From NCBI RefSeq assembly GCF_012913485.1, contig NZ_CP051774.1, positions 1-64,000 of the forward strand: DNA of 64,000 nt, read 5' to 3'. Every line of letters begins with the position of its first letter. The stretch's first letter is position 1. Source of the DNA: Luteolibacter luteus (GTDB lineage Bacteria > Verrucomicrobiota > Verrucomicrobiia > Verrucomicrobiales > Akkermansiaceae). The notes beneath the pieces were generated by a model. It was not told the DNA's origin, did not search any database, and was given only the letters and a program-made list of their open reading frames with translations. Both the position numbers and the translations under genes were made by a program. Shown in pieces: positions 24,315 to 33,666 of the stretch.

Positions 24315-27300
24315 CTAGTGGAACTCGAAGCGGAGGCGGAGGAAGAGGTTCCCGGGTCCGGGGGGGCGCGGGACTTTGACCTGGAGGGTTTCCCTGCCGT
24401 TGGCGGTGGAGATGAGCTCGAGGACGACGGGTTCCCAGCCGCCGAGGGTGGAGCCGGACTCGGCGATGCATTCGACATCGGTGATGCCGGCGGGGCGTTC
24501 GAAGCTGAGGATGAGGTGGGTTTCATCCAGGCTCATGGCAGGGCCCGGGGTGAAGGCGAAGGGATCGCTGCCGAGGGCATATTCGGCGAGATTGGCGAGA
24601 CCATCGTGGTCGGGATCTTCCCCGGCTGCGGCGAGATTGGCCGCGACCTGCTCTTCGGTGAAATGGGCGGCCTGCCAGCTGGCGAAGTTGCTGCCGGTGA
24701 TTTCCAAGACGGCAGTCCCCTGCCCTTCGTGGTTCGGATCCGTGATGGTGGCGGCCACGGCGTAGCTTCCGGCAGCCGAGGGCGGAGTACTACTTCCATC
24801 GTAGGTCACCGCGACCTCGAGGCCCGCGGGATCGGTCGTGACGGTGACGGTTTTCGGCGTGCCGTCGTAGGGCTGCGAAAGATTCCCGATCACCACGTCG
24901 GCTTGCACCTTCGCGATCTCCATTACACCGCTGGCAGAGCCTTGATAAGAAGGGTCCGTGATATTCGCCTCCACCGCATAGCTGCCCGCATTCACCGGCG
25001 GTTCGAGCGAGCCATTGTAGGTCACCCTCACCGGCAAGCCCGCCGGATCGGTCGTCACGTTCACGGCATGCGGGCTACCATCGTAAACCTGCGCCAAGCC
25101 GGAAATGCTTACCGATGCGGCAGCGGGTGTCACCGTGACCGATGCCGTGGCGGTGAACCCGGCGGCCGTGGCAGAGATCACGAAGGGACCACCCGTGGTG
25201 GCCGCGGTGAAGATGCCCGCGGCATTGATACTGCCGCCGCCATTCTCCGACCACACCGCGCTGACATCCGAAAGCACCGCGCCGAATTGATCGTGCAGGG
25301 TCGCGGTGAAAGCCTGCATCCCGCCCACCGGCACCACGGCTGATGCCGGACTCACCGCCAGATCGGACGGCGTCTGCACCACCCGCACCTTCACATCGCT
25401 GGTGGCGGTCAGGCCCGCGGCATCGGTGACCAGCACGGACAAATGGTAATCGCCCGGGGCGTGGAAACTCGCCTCGCTTTGCTGCGCCGCATTGCTGCCA
25501 TTCGCAGAGAAGCCCACCGGGTCCCCGGGACCGCTGGCGACCGACCACAAGTAGGTCAATGCCTCTTCCCCGCCGTCGTCGGTGCAGCCCACGGTGAGCG
25601 GCGCCGAGGCACCCCGCACGATGTGGAAGATGCTGCCATCCGCATCCGTCACGGCTTCCGTGCCCGGAGCGTCCGCCGCATCCGTCACCACCGGCGCCTG
25701 GTTCACCAGATCCCCGCCACCGATCAGCACCATGCTATCGAGATACCATCCCGGGCTGGCGATTGAGCCATTCGTGGCCAGACGCCAGCGCATGCGCAGC
25801 GCGTGGCCGGCAAACTTCGCGGTATCGGTGAAATTCACCACCGTCTCCAAGAAGCCATTGCTATTCCCCGACCATGCCGGGAGTCCTGCGAACTCGCTGC
25901 GCAAGCTCGGCGAACCCGTCGCGGCGATGGTGGCATTGTAGCCATTCGCTGCGAAGGCGAGTCCCGAGTTCGCGCTGGAAACCTCGAACCAAGCGCCGCC
26001 ATCCACGGAAAATTCCAGCTTCCCGCCATCCTGCGCGTTCTGGAAATTGTAGCTCTGCCAGAAGCGGAACTGGAGGTTGCTGGCATTCGCGGGAAGCACG
26101 ATGGAAGGCGTGACCAATGCCACCGTGGACTTCGTTTCCGGAGCCGGTGCGAAGTACGAGGTCTGCGGAGAATGGCTGGCCGCGGTGCTGAACATCCACG
26201 CATTCCCGCCCATGCCAGCCTGCGAGGCCCAGCCGTTCACCGTGCCATCGAAGGACTCGCTCCACAGCGCGCCGACCACCGTGAAGGCATCTGCCAGGCT
26301 CGCACTCTCCTCGGCATCCGTCACCACCACATTCCACAAGCCCGGTGCGGCACCGGTGAGATTCAACTGCCCGCGCAGCGAGGTCACGCCGAGCAACTGG
26401 AGATCCGTCGCCACGATATCCGGCTGGCCGCTGCGCGTCAGCTTCAGGCCGGTGCCGGTGCCGAAGCCATCCCCCGTCACCTCGATCGTGGCCGTGCCCG
26501 GAAAGCCGCTGGCCGGACTGACCGCGGTGAGCGAAAGTGGTGGCAGCGGCGGCTCCTCGGCGGCGCTTCCGGAAATCAACAGCGAGTAATTCTGCGCCGC
26601 GTTCGTCAGCGTGCCGGAGAAGGAAACCGTGACCTGATAGGTGCCCGCGACTCCCGGCGAGGCGATCCGCACCTGCTCGACGTTATCCGTATGGTTCACC
26701 CCGGTGGTAGCCGCGGAGTCCATGGACGCCTCCGACCAATCTCCCACGAAGGGCATCACATAGGGCAGATACTCCGCGCCTCCGGGGCCGGTGATCTTCA
26801 GGTCGAGATTGTTCACCAGGCGCGCGGTGCGCAGGTCCGAAGTGCTGGTGGAAGAGCCCGCGGGATCCGTCCAGCACAGCGTGGCCACGATTGGCGAGAC
26901 CCCGTCCCAGACGATCGATTCGGTGCGACTGGCGATGCTGCTGCCGAGCGAGGACTCGGTGACGTGCTTCCTCAGCGGATTCGCCGAGTGATCGTTGATC
27001 AGGTCCGCAGCCGCCTTCGCATTCACCAGACCCCAGCCGAACTTGTAGTCCGGCCCCGGATTCCCGCGATCGTCGGCACTGTGGATCAGCAGGCCCTTCA
27101 GCGTGCTGGCACGCATCGCCTGCCCGGGGAAAAGCCGGCCGTAGAGCTCGATGAGCAGCGCCGCGGAGCCCGCGGCATTCGGCGTGGCCATGCTGGTGCC
27201 ACTATAGGTACCGTAGGACGTATTGCTGCCATTCAGCGAGGAATAGAGCGCATCCCCGTTTGCCACCAGGTCCGGCTTGATGCGGCCATCATCGGTCGGC

Positions 27301-28379
27301 CCCCAGGAAGAAAAGGTGCTGCTATTCGCCTTCGCCACATCGCGCGTGCCGCCGGTCACGGCATCCGTCACCGAGCCGATGGTGATCACGTTCTTCGCCA
27401 GCGACTCGAAGCCGATGGTCTCGAAGCCGCCGTGATAATCGCCATCTCCCGCCGGATGCAGCGCGGGGTCATAGCTGACCACCTGTGCGCTGGCGGGTGC
27501 CAGCGAGACGTTCTCGCCCGGCCCGGGATTGTCCACGCGCTCGTTCCCCGCGCTGCGGAAGATCGAGTAATAGGGAGCCGCGAAGGCCAGCGCATCCTGG
27601 TCCCGCGCGTAAGTACTATAGCGCCCGAAGTCCTGCTCCGTGCCCGTGCTGGTGGTGCCGTTCCCGTTCCACTCCCACACGCGGATGCCATCGTCCACAT
27701 AATTCCAGCCGCTGATGAAGCCATAGCTGTGGTTTGAAAGGTAGATCTTCCCCTCCTGCCCCGGCGCGCTGGCCCCGCGGGACGTCATCTCGGAAACATC
27801 ATTGTTCCAATCGTAGCTATCCACCGTGATGGCCGGAGCCATGCCCTTCGCATTTGCCACCACGCCTGCGGCGGCGAGCGTTCCCGCCACGTGGGTGGCG
27901 TGATCCACGGAGGCCGCACCATCCATCGCCACCACACGGCCGCCAAACTCCTGATGCGTGGCGCGCGCCGAGCCGCCATCCCAGAGGCCGATGGTCAAGC
28001 CGTCGCCATCTACTGCAAATGCAGTTCTTGTTAGATTCGCCGCCGTGCTAATTGCAGCGTTTGCATTATGCGTGCTGCGGTAGCGCGGCTCATCGCCCTC
28101 GAAGCCCTCGATCTCCTGCAGCACGCCATTCGGGCGCTGGATGCGGAGTGGCAGCTTCCGCTCCGCCGCACGCTGGCGTGCCTCCGCGAGCCGCTGTGAC
28201 TGCGCACCTCTCACCGCTGTGGCAATGCGCGCACGCGAAGCATCATCGCGCAGATTTCCGTTTGGCTGGGCGAGCATCTGCGCCAAGGAGGCAGGCTCCG
28301 CCGCGAAAGCCCGGGCGAAGCACCACAAGACGACGGCGAAACGGAATGATCGACCCGCGAAGGGCGAACAGGACTTCAT
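24315..28379 (-). CDS. very large secreted subtilisin-family (S8) serine protease
   Basis: A 1354-residue protein with a signal peptide (cleavage near AFAAE, residue 28). The S8 catalytic domain spans about residues 120-465: Asp134 (IGLWDGG), His160 (DHATHVAGT; the common Gly after His is Ala), Asn279 (SAGNE, oxyanion) and Ser396 (GTSMATP). It is followed by a beta-sandwich resembling the C-terminal domain of S8 convertases, an IPT/TIG-like domain, a LamG/MAM-like domain (WSESFDGTVNGW), Ig-like domains, two MBG-type repeats (QVYDGSPHAV and QPYDGTPKTV), a calcium-binding DPDHDGLANLAEYALGSDP-type segment, and a C-terminal beta module. It likely acts at or outside the cell surface. It lies directly beside repeat island 2. 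Confidence 0.88.
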   Translation of the reverse strand: MKSCSPFAGRSFRFAVVLWCFARAFAAEPASLAQMLAQPNGNLRDDASRARIATAVRGAQSQRLAEARQRAAERKLPLRIQRPNGVLQEIEGFEGDEPRYRSTHNANAAISTAANLTRTAFAVDGDGLTIGLWDGGSARATHQEFGGRVVAMDGAASVDHATHVAGTLAAAGVVANAKGMAPAITVDSYDWNNDVSEMTSRGASAPGQEGKIYLSNHSYGFISGWNYVDDGIRVWEWNGNGTTSTGTEQDFGRYSTYARDQDALAFAAPYYSIFRSAGNERVDNPGPGENVSLAPASAQVVSYDPALHPAGDGDYHGGFETIGFESLAKNVITIGSVTDAVTGGTRDVAKANSSTFSSWGPTDDGRIKPDLVANGDALYSSLNGSNTSYGTYSGTSMATPNAAGSAALLIELYGRLFPGQAMRASTLKGLLIHSADDRGNPGPDYKFGWGLVNAKAAADLINDHSANPLRKHVTESSLGSSIASRTESIVWDGVSPIVATLCWTDPAGSSTSTSDLRTARLVNNLDLKITGPGGAEYLPYVMPFVGDWSEASMDSAATTGVNHTDNVEQVRIASPGVAGTYQVTVSFSGTLTNAAQNYSLLISGSAAEEPPLPPLSLTAVSPASGFPGTATIEVTGDGFGTGTGLKLTRSGQPDIVATDLQLLGVTSLRGQLNLTGAAPGLWNVVVTDAEESASLADAFTVVGALWSESFDGTVNGWASQAGMGGNAWMFSTAASHSPQTSYFAPAPETKSTVALVTPSIVLPANASNLQFRFWQSYNFQNAQDGGKLEFSVDGGAWFEVSSANSGLAFAANGYNATIAATGSPSLRSEFAGLPAWSGNSNGFLETVVNFTDTAKFAGHALRMRWRLATNGSIASPGWYLDSMVLIGGGDLVNQAPVVTDAADAPGTEAVTDADGSIFHIVRGASAPLTVGCTDDGGEEALTYLWSVASGPGDPVGFSANGSNAAQQSEASFHAPGDYHLSVLVTDAAGLTATSDVKVRVVQTPSDLAVSPASAVVPVGGMQAFTATLHDQFGAVLSDVSAVWSENGGGSINAAGIFTAATTGGPFVISATAAGFTATASVTVTPAAASVSISGLAQVYDGSPHAVNVTTDPAGLPVRVTYNGSLEPPVNAGSYAVEANITDPSYQGSASGVMEIAKVQADVVIGNLSQPYDGTPKTVTVTTDPAGLEVAVTYDGSSTPPSAAGSYAVAATITDPNHEGQGTAVLEITGSNFASWQAAHFTEEQVAANLAAAGEDPDHDGLANLAEYALGSDPFAFTPGPAMSLDETHLILSFERPAGITDVECIAESGSTLGGWEPVVLELISTANGRETLQVKVPRPPGPGNLFLRLRFEFH

Positions 28380-28650
28380 GAAGACGGTCTGAGACGGATG
28401 TGAATGAGACAGGGCCTGCTGCCAGGCCTCGAACGGCTAACGCCACCGGCACGCCCTGAAGCGGAACGGCAGCCCACGGGATGCCCTCTCCGGAGCACCA
28501 TTTTCTTTCTCCCGCTTCACGCCGGGGCAGAGCACTGCTACCTGCCCGGTCGGTCAGCGGTTGCCCCTTTTGCAGGGGCATCTGGAAAGTCGCGGGGGTG
28601 CTACGACATTCGATCTACTATGCTTGGATGAGATCGTCCCGGGCGGGGAA

Positions 28651-29496
28651 TTAATTTCCCGGGTCGATCTCGTCGAAAAGGTTTCTGCCGCCGCGGGAGT
28701 CCGGCGTCTCGGTCTCCGTCTCCCCGCCATCGGACGCGGGGGGCGTCCCGGCGGCGGGATCGGAATCCATGCCTCCACCGGTCGTCGCGCGTTCCGGCTC
28801 GGGCTCGGGGCTTGCGTCCGCGATCTCGCCGGGAGTGGCGCGATCCAGTTCGCGGGTGAGATCCCCGATGATCTCTTCCCAGATCAATTGCTCGCCGATG
28901 CGGCGCTCGATGAGGGCATCTTCCTGCGCGCCGCTCAACTCCTGCTGCACCAGATCGCGCTCCGAGGAGCGGTCCAGCGGCGTGCTGTCCGAAGACGGCA
29001 ATGCCGAGGCATGGCTGCCAAGGACGATGCGCATGCCGGGATCATAGGACTGCGAGCTGCGCACCAGCAGCGGGAAGATCTTCTCCTGCTGCGCATCGGT
29101 AAGATCCAACTGGTCCGTCATCAGGCCCAAGCGGCGCTTCGCATCCGTCTCCACCGCATCCGCCTGCTGCAGCAGCTCGGCACGGCGCGGATGATTCGCG
29201 GGCACCTCCACGGCCAGGCCGGCGTGCACGCTCGGCTTCACCAGGCGCTGCCGGACATTGGAAAGATCATCATCCGCTCTCTCCCGGGTAGCCGCACGCG
29301 GGCGCTCATGGGAGGTCTGGCGGATCTTGTTGCCACCCCAGCCCCGCACGGAGCCGTGGGCATCCTCTTCCTCATGCCGGGCCGCAGCCTCGCGGCCATC
29401 CTTCAACTCCTCCCGCTGCACCACAAAAAACACGGAGGTGCCGGCAACGACCAGCATCACCACTCCGGATATGAAATTGAGGCGTTGGGACATCAA
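28651..29496 (-). CDS. membrane-anchored helical periplasmic protein, second sensor-like partner of ECF operon
   Basis: A 281-residue protein with one N-terminal membrane helix (NFISGVVMLVVAGTSVFFVV) and a long, charged, helical periplasmic part. Residues 127-148 contain DQLDLTDAQQEKIFPLL, similar to the LTxxQ repeats of Spy/CpxP/CnrX-type proteins. The C-terminal 55 residues are Pro/Glu/Gly-rich and likely disordered. It is the last gene of an operon led by an ECF sigma factor, 12 bases after the preceding gene. A stress- or metal-sensing role is inferred from this context. Confidence 0.6.
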   Translation of the reverse strand: MMSQRLNFISGVVMLVVAGTSVFFVVQREELKDGREAAARHEEEDAHGSVRGWGGNKIRQTSHERPRAATRERADDDLSNVRQRLVKPSVHAGLAVEVPANHPRRAELLQQADAVETDAKRRLGLMTDQLDLTDAQQEKIFPLLVRSSQSYDPGMRIVLGSHASALPSSDSTPLDRSSERDLVQQELSGAQEDALIERRIGEQLIWEEIIGDLTRELDRATPGEIADASPEPEPERATTGGGMDSDPAAGTPPASDGGETETETPDSRGGRNLFDEIDPGN

Positions 29497-29508
29497 AAAG
29501 GATGCGAC

Positions 29509-29901
29509 TCAGGTGCTCGGGCGCAGGGACTTGATCTTCTCGTCCAGGGCCTTCTTCTCCTCCTTCAGTTTTTCGGCATTCGCTCCATCGAGCTGCTTGA
29601 TGAGACGTCCGTAGAGCGCGGAGACCTCCTCGTGATAACCGAGGATCGTCTCGTCCCGCTTCAGGCGGATGCCGGTGGCGGCGCGATCGATCTCCGCATT
29701 CACCACCTGCAGCTCGTCTTCATTCAGATCCAGCGTGCGTGTCAGGATCGAGAACGTCTCTTCTTCCCAACGCGCGCCGACTTCCGGCTTCGGGAGCGGA
29801 CGCTTCGAACCGGTGACATGGCCGGCGCCGAAGCCGCAGACGAAGACCGTCAGCAGCGCCAGCAGGATCGAGGCATGGTCTTTGATGCTGGGCTTGATCA
29901 T
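29509..29901 (-). CDS. CnrX/Spy-like membrane-anchored periplasmic sensor candidate
   Basis: A 130-residue protein: membrane helix (residues 10-28), then a helical hairpin-rich periplasmic domain with TLDLNEDELQVVNAEI, reminiscent of the Spy/CpxP/CnrX fold (periplasmic heavy-metal sensor superfamily). Only His88 (GYHEEV) among typical metal ligands is conspicuous in that domain, so metal binding is uncertain. Its start overlaps the preceding gene by ATGA, indicating coupled translation. Confidence 0.6.
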   Translation of the reverse strand: MIKPSIKDHASILLALLTVFVCGFGAGHVTGSKRPLPKPEVGARWEEETFSILTRTLDLNEDELQVVNAEIDRAATGIRLKRDETILGYHEEVSALYGRLIKQLDGANAEKLKEEKKALDEKIKSLRPST

Positions 29902-30209
29902 GGCGCGGCAGGGATCGGGATTCTGGGGAGCACGGCATCATGGTCCGCGGAGAAGGCCCCGCGGGCATGGAACCAGGCAGCCGCCATCACGGCGGCGGAA
30001 ATCAGGATGGCGGCGATCGACCAGCGCCGCCAGATGAGGCGCAGGAACATCGCGTGGATCTTCTCCGGCAGCTCCGGCAGCCAGGCAATCTCCGCAGTGG
30101 GAGCCGGCGCGGATGGCGATGCCGATGCTGAAGCGGATGGCGCATGCCCCTCCCCGCTGCGGCGGGCGGCGGCAGCCATCTTCTTCCATGGATGCGTGTC
30201 CGGGTTCAT
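29898..30209 (-). CDS. single-pass membrane protein, candidate anti-sigma factor
   Basis: A 103-residue protein with about 60 cytoplasmic-side residues (basic start, then Ala/Ser/Pro-rich, then WLPELPEKIHAMFLRL), one membrane helix (about 64-80) and a short outer tail. It directly follows an ECF sigma gene with an ATGA overlap. A small protein with a short cytoplasmic sigma-binding helix and one membrane span matches the CnrY-type anti-sigma layout, but no ZAS motif or similarity is demonstrable by eye. Confidence 0.5.
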   Translation of the reverse strand: MNPDTHPWKKMAAAARRSGEGHAPSASASASPSAPAPTAEIAWLPELPEKIHAMFLRLIWRRWSIAAILISAAVMAAAWFHARGAFSADHDAVLPRIPIPAAP

Positions 30210-30796
30210 GGCCTCTCCATCCGTTGGATCATTTCATTCAGCTTCTTGCGGGCCCGGAAGGCGGTGACCTTCACCTTCGAAGCACCCCAGCCGGTGAGCT
30301 CGGAAATCTCCGCCACCGACTTCTCCTCGAGGTCGAGCAGGCGGATGATGATCTGCTCCTGCGGCTTCAAGGAACCGATCAAGCGGTCCAGCAGATCTCC
30401 AAGGAGCTCGATGCGGCTGCTGCCTGCCTCATGGTCATCCGTAGTGGCCATGACACCCTGCAGAGCCACGCGCTCCGGCTCCGAAAGATCCGTATCGATG
30501 GTCGCGGGGCGCGCCTTCTGACGGCGCAGCCAATCGTAGCAGGTGGTGATGCTGAGCCGGCTGACCCAGTGGCTGAAAGGCTGCGGACCGTGATACTGGT
30601 CCAGCTTCACGAAGACCTTCACGAAGATCTCCTGCACCACATCCTCCAGATCGGCAGTGCGGCGGATCTGCCCGCGCACCAAGCGGCTCACCATCGGGTG
30701 AAGCACGGTCACGATCCAGCGACAGGCATCCTCGTCCCCATTGCGGGCCCTCGCGAGGAGCTCCGCAGCGGGCTCTTCGCTCGCATTCTCAACCAT
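30206..30796 (-). CDS. ECF-type RNA polymerase sigma factor
   Basis: A 196-residue sigma-70 family protein from the ATG at 30796 (an upstream ATG at 30922 would add 42 untypical residues). Region 2 spans the DLEDVVQEIFVKVF block (core binding and -10 recognition) and the WVSRLSITTCYDWLRR helix. Region 4 is LKPQEQIIIRLLDLEEKSVAEI followed by a helix-turn-helix ending SKVKVTAFRARKKL. No regions 1 or 3 are present, as expected for ECF factors. It is first in a four-gene operon with a candidate anti-sigma factor and two Spy/CnrX-like proteins. Confidence 0.9.
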   Translation of the reverse strand: MVENASEEPAAELLARARNGDEDACRWIVTVLHPMVSRLVRGQIRRTADLEDVVQEIFVKVFVKLDQYHGPQPFSHWVSRLSITTCYDWLRRQKARPATIDTDLSEPERVALQGVMATTDDHEAGSSRIELLGDLLDRLIGSLKPQEQIIIRLLDLEEKSVAEISELTGWGASKVKVTAFRARKKLNEMIQRMERP

Positions 30797-30926
30797 GGAA
30801 TCTTGTTGCCGGGGCAGCACGACCACCTGTGGCTTCCGGAGGGGCTGCCCCTGATCACGTCCGATCAAGCCCGCGCGGAACGCGAGACCTGCAAAGACGG
30901 AACTGGGGATGGCCTCGCTCATCGCT

Positions 30927-31877
30927 TCAGGGGAAGGTGGGGGTCCTCATGACCCGGTAAAATTTACAGGCGGGGGAAGGTTCGGAGGGATCGGTGAAGG
31001 AAAGGGTCTTCTCGCTGGCATTCGCCGCGAAGAGCGAGCCGGGCAGGTCATTCTTCCACGACTTCATGTCCGGAGAGTACTGGACCTGGTAATCGAAGCC
31101 GCTGTGGCCAGGCCACGCGATCTCCGCCTGCCGGCTGGCATTCAGCGCGAAGGACTGCGGCTCGAAAGGACCGGGAGGAATGGAGGCCACCAGCAAGTCC
31201 GCGACGAGGAGCCAATTGTCACCGGCCTGACCTGCGCCACCGGAGGGAATATCCCACTCAAAGGCCAGCGGCCCCAAGCTCAGCGGCTTCTGGATGGAGG
31301 TGAAGGCCTGGCTGAAAAGCGGGATGCCATCGAGACTGGCCTGCCACTCGTTCCGGTCGAAATCAATCGCCACGGTCAGGATCTGGAGTGCCGCCACGCC
31401 GAGCGTCTGGTCGCCGCGGATGAAAGGCACGCCGGTATCCTTCACCGTCACGCCATCATCGGAGAGCACCATCCCGGTGGTATTGTCGAAGATGATCGCG
31501 GCGAGGAAATACCCCTCTATGTTGTAGAAGGAGACGTAAAAATAGTCCCGCTTCGTGGAGGTGGAGTCTTGGACGCCCAGCAGGGTATCGAACTCGATCC
31601 TCGGAAAGCCGGTAGCGACCGGGTCGTGATTGATCGTCCGGTAGACCTTCGTGATCTTAGAAGTCGGCGAGGCGTAGCCGAGGTAGCCGGCCTTTCCGAT
31701 CGGCAGGTCCTTCACGGGGTCCTGGATGATTCCCTGGGAGCCGCTCTTGGTATTGTCTGATACCCAACCGTTTGATCCCCCCCAACGGTTGTTGCCCGCG
31801 GTGAATTCCTCGAACTGCGTGGCATAAAGCGTCCCTCCTTCTGACACGGCTGTCAGAAGTGCTACCAATTTCGCCAT
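30927..31877 (-). CDS. secreted beta-rich protein of unknown function
   Basis: A 316-residue protein from the ATG at 31877 with a signal-like start (MAKLVALLTAVSEGGTLYA). The body looks like a jelly-roll (LamG-like) domain (YRTINHDP, VAIDFDRNEWQASLDG). Residues 235-316 form the recurrent terminal beta module (FDYQVQYSPDMKSW ... KFYRV) also seen in the esterase at 3159 and the metalloprotease at 36176. It lies upstream of the sigma gene in the same direction and could be co-transcribed with it or be independent. Confidence 0.55.
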   Translation of the reverse strand: MAKLVALLTAVSEGGTLYATQFEEFTAGNNRWGGSNGWVSDNTKSGSQGIIQDPVKDLPIGKAGYLGYASPTSKITKVYRTINHDPVATGFPRIEFDTLLGVQDSTSTKRDYFYVSFYNIEGYFLAAIIFDNTTGMVLSDDGVTVKDTGVPFIRGDQTLGVAALQILTVAIDFDRNEWQASLDGIPLFSQAFTSIQKPLSLGPLAFEWDIPSGGAGQAGDNWLLVADLLVASIPPGPFEPQSFALNASRQAEIAWPGHSGFDYQVQYSPDMKSWKNDLPGSLFAANASEKTLSFTDPSEPSPACKFYRVMRTPTFP

Positions 31878-31952
31878 TGCAGCAAACCGGGTCACACAGC
31901 AGTTCTGTCGATCATTCGTAGGGCGACTTTCTCTCTCTTTCGGAAGGCTGGG

Positions 31953-31989
31953 GGCAACCCGGCCGCCAGGGCCGGGTTGCCTCGTTTTT
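31953..31989 (+). terminator. strong hairpin with T-run
   Basis: GGCAACCCGGC and GCCGGGTTGCC form a perfect 11-bp stem (31953-31963 with 31971-31981), followed on the + strand by TCGTTTTT. This is a textbook intrinsic terminator for + strand transcription, yet no + strand gene lies upstream nearby; on the minus strand it sits between two genes but has no T-run. Confidence 0.6.
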
Positions 31990-32051
31990 CGAGAGAAGCA
32001 AGACGAACATCCCACCCCGGGTTGCGCGCCAAAACTTCCCTCAAATCATCA

Positions 32052-32606
32052 TTATGATCCGCCGGATGACTTGGGTTTGTCCGGTCCCTTACCTCTTCCT
32101 ATCCCCCGAAAGAATTCGGTAAGCGTGACCAGGCCGTCGTCATCGGCATCCATCATGTTGAAAAGATTCGCGGCCTTCTGAGGCGGCGTGTTTTTGAACT
32201 GCGGCAGGGTGGCGAATTCCTCGAGGCTGAGCAGCTCGTCATCTCCCGCGAGGTCGAGGAAGAGATTGGCGATCTTGTTCTCAAGGTTGGACTTCAGCGT
32301 CTGGACCGCGGCGTTGCGCTCGTCGTCATCGACGACGCCATCGCCATTCGTGTCCCACTTGCTGTTGCCCTGGCCGTTTCCGTTATTGCCGTTGTTTCCG
32401 TTCCCGTTGTTCGACCCCTTGCCATTGGCATTGCCATTGTTCTCGCGCGCGGCCTTGCGGGCCTCCGCGTACGCTTGGCGCTCGGCTTCGGAGATCTTCC
32501 CGTCGTTGTCCGTATCCAGGAACGCCGGGACCCCTGTCGTGGCACTGGGCGGCACTGCCCCACAGACCCCGCAGAGGAGGAATGGAAGGAGGAGGCGCAG
32601 TTTCAT
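32052..32606 (-). CDS. secreted EF-hand calcium-binding protein with Asn/Gly-rich linker
   Basis: A 184-residue protein with a signal peptide (MKLRLLLPFLLCGVCGA). EF-hand loops are DTDNDGKISEAE (residues 31-42), DTNGDGVVDDDE (about 85-96) and DADDDGLVTLTE (about 152-163), with a degenerate one at AGDDELLSLEEF. Between the first two lies an Asn/Gly repeat, a low-complexity spacer. It likely binds calcium at or outside the cell envelope. Confidence 0.8.
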   Translation of the reverse strand: MKLRLLLPFLLCGVCGAVPPSATTGVPAFLDTDNDGKISEAERQAYAEARKAARENNGNANGKGSNNGNGNNGNNGNGQGNSKWDTNGDGVVDDDERNAAVQTLKSNLENKIANLFLDLAGDDELLSLEEFATLPQFKNTPPQKAANLFNMMDADDDGLVTLTEFFRGIGRGKGPDKPKSSGGS

Positions 32607-32916
32607 GGACGATTAGGGAGGAATCGGGTTCTTGAAAGGGAACGACGCATTAGCCCGGGTCTCGGTTACATTGAAATTTGCAATTTTGCAGAATTTTGGG
32701 AGGGGCTCCCGCAGAGGCAAATCTTATGCTGAAAATTAGCAGGTTACAAAGGAAATTAGGATTGCGAAATTTTCGGGGAAGAGGGCCGATTTGTGGGAGC
32801 AGCGGAAAAAATCGGAGAAAAACGAGTTCTCCAGCGGGCCGCGCCTACGCCGATGACCTAGAGCCAGCCTGCCATTCCACCTAGTAACATCCCCTGATAT
32901 CTTCCGTCCTATAGAG
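32607..32916. other. intergenic, AT-richer stretch
   Basis: About 310 bases with a distinctly AT-rich core (about 32660-32780), probably carrying the promoter of the EF-hand gene. No gene or structured element was recognised. Confidence 0.4.
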
Positions 32917-33132
32917 ATGAACCATGGCGAAACGTGGCAGCCTGCTCCAGGAGGCGGGCTCCAGCACCAGCGGGCGAATCTGGTAAAAGCGGCGAAGGAC
33001 TACCTTCTGGCGGCAAACCGGGACCGGGTCCTGATCCGTGAGGAAGTGGAAGAGGGCATCGCGATCATCGTGATGCTGCGGCGGATGGATGAGGAGGCCC
33101 CCATGGAAAAAGAAGCTGGCGGCCGGGATTGA
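32917..33132 (+). CDS. small hypothetical protein (71 aa)
   Basis: An ATG-initiated 71-codon frame (MNHGETWQPAPGG...). The central part is predicted helical and charged (AANRDRVLIREEVEEGIAIIVMLRRMDEE) with a natural composition. There is no good Shine-Dalgarno. Function unknown. Confidence 0.42.
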   Translation: MNHGETWQPAPGGGLQHQRANLVKAAKDYLLAANRDRVLIREEVEEGIAIIVMLRRMDEEAPMEKEAGGRD

Positions 33133-33666
33133 GAAGTCCCGTACCGCCAGCGTAGCGGGCCGTTATCCCCCCGGATGGGGCCCGCACCCTCATGGAAAAC
33201 CCCCGCGCCAAGCCGGGTCAAGCGGCCGCATCTAGTTGAAATCCCTAATGCTTCCTCCTTGTTGGCTAGTTGGGATGGCGGCATCTTGACGTGTGCTGTC
33301 CCGTATTCCCCCCTCGGGCACTGGCATTGGGGCGACCCGGTGCTCATGGCCTTCCCCGGGTCGCCCCTCGCCAAAAGGGAAAGCGTTGTTTGCTCCCTTT
33401 GGAGAGATCTGATTTCAGGCGAAAAAATGGGGGTGCTTCCGCGCACGTGGGAGCACCCCGCTCTTTCTGCTGGCTCGCATTGGCCGGGAAACCGGGTGTT
33501 AGCGGCTGCTTGAGCATGTAAGGGAGGTCGCAGCACGGAGCAGATCGCTCTGCGGGCGGGCCTTGGAGCCCGATGCCCCTGCGGGCTCAGTGACAGGAAA
33601 TCGAAAATAAACTCGTTTTACCTATCAACCCAATCAGGTAGACCCATTTCCCGAAGAAGATCCTCC
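33133..33666. other. intergenic region with two strong hairpins
   Basis: About 530 gene-free bases. GGCGACCCGG (33331-33340) pairs perfectly with CCGGGTCGCC (33356-33365). A second stem, GGGGTGCTTCC (33430-33440), pairs with 33449-33459 with one mismatch. Neither has a long T-run. They may be terminators, repeat elements or parts of an RNA; the sequence alone does not decide. Confidence 0.5.

Noticed and set aside
25803-27737. A 644-codon + strand open frame opposite the subtilase
   Set aside because: The translation is Arg/Gly-rich without motifs. The minus strand encodes a complete subtilisin catalytic triad and ordered domains.
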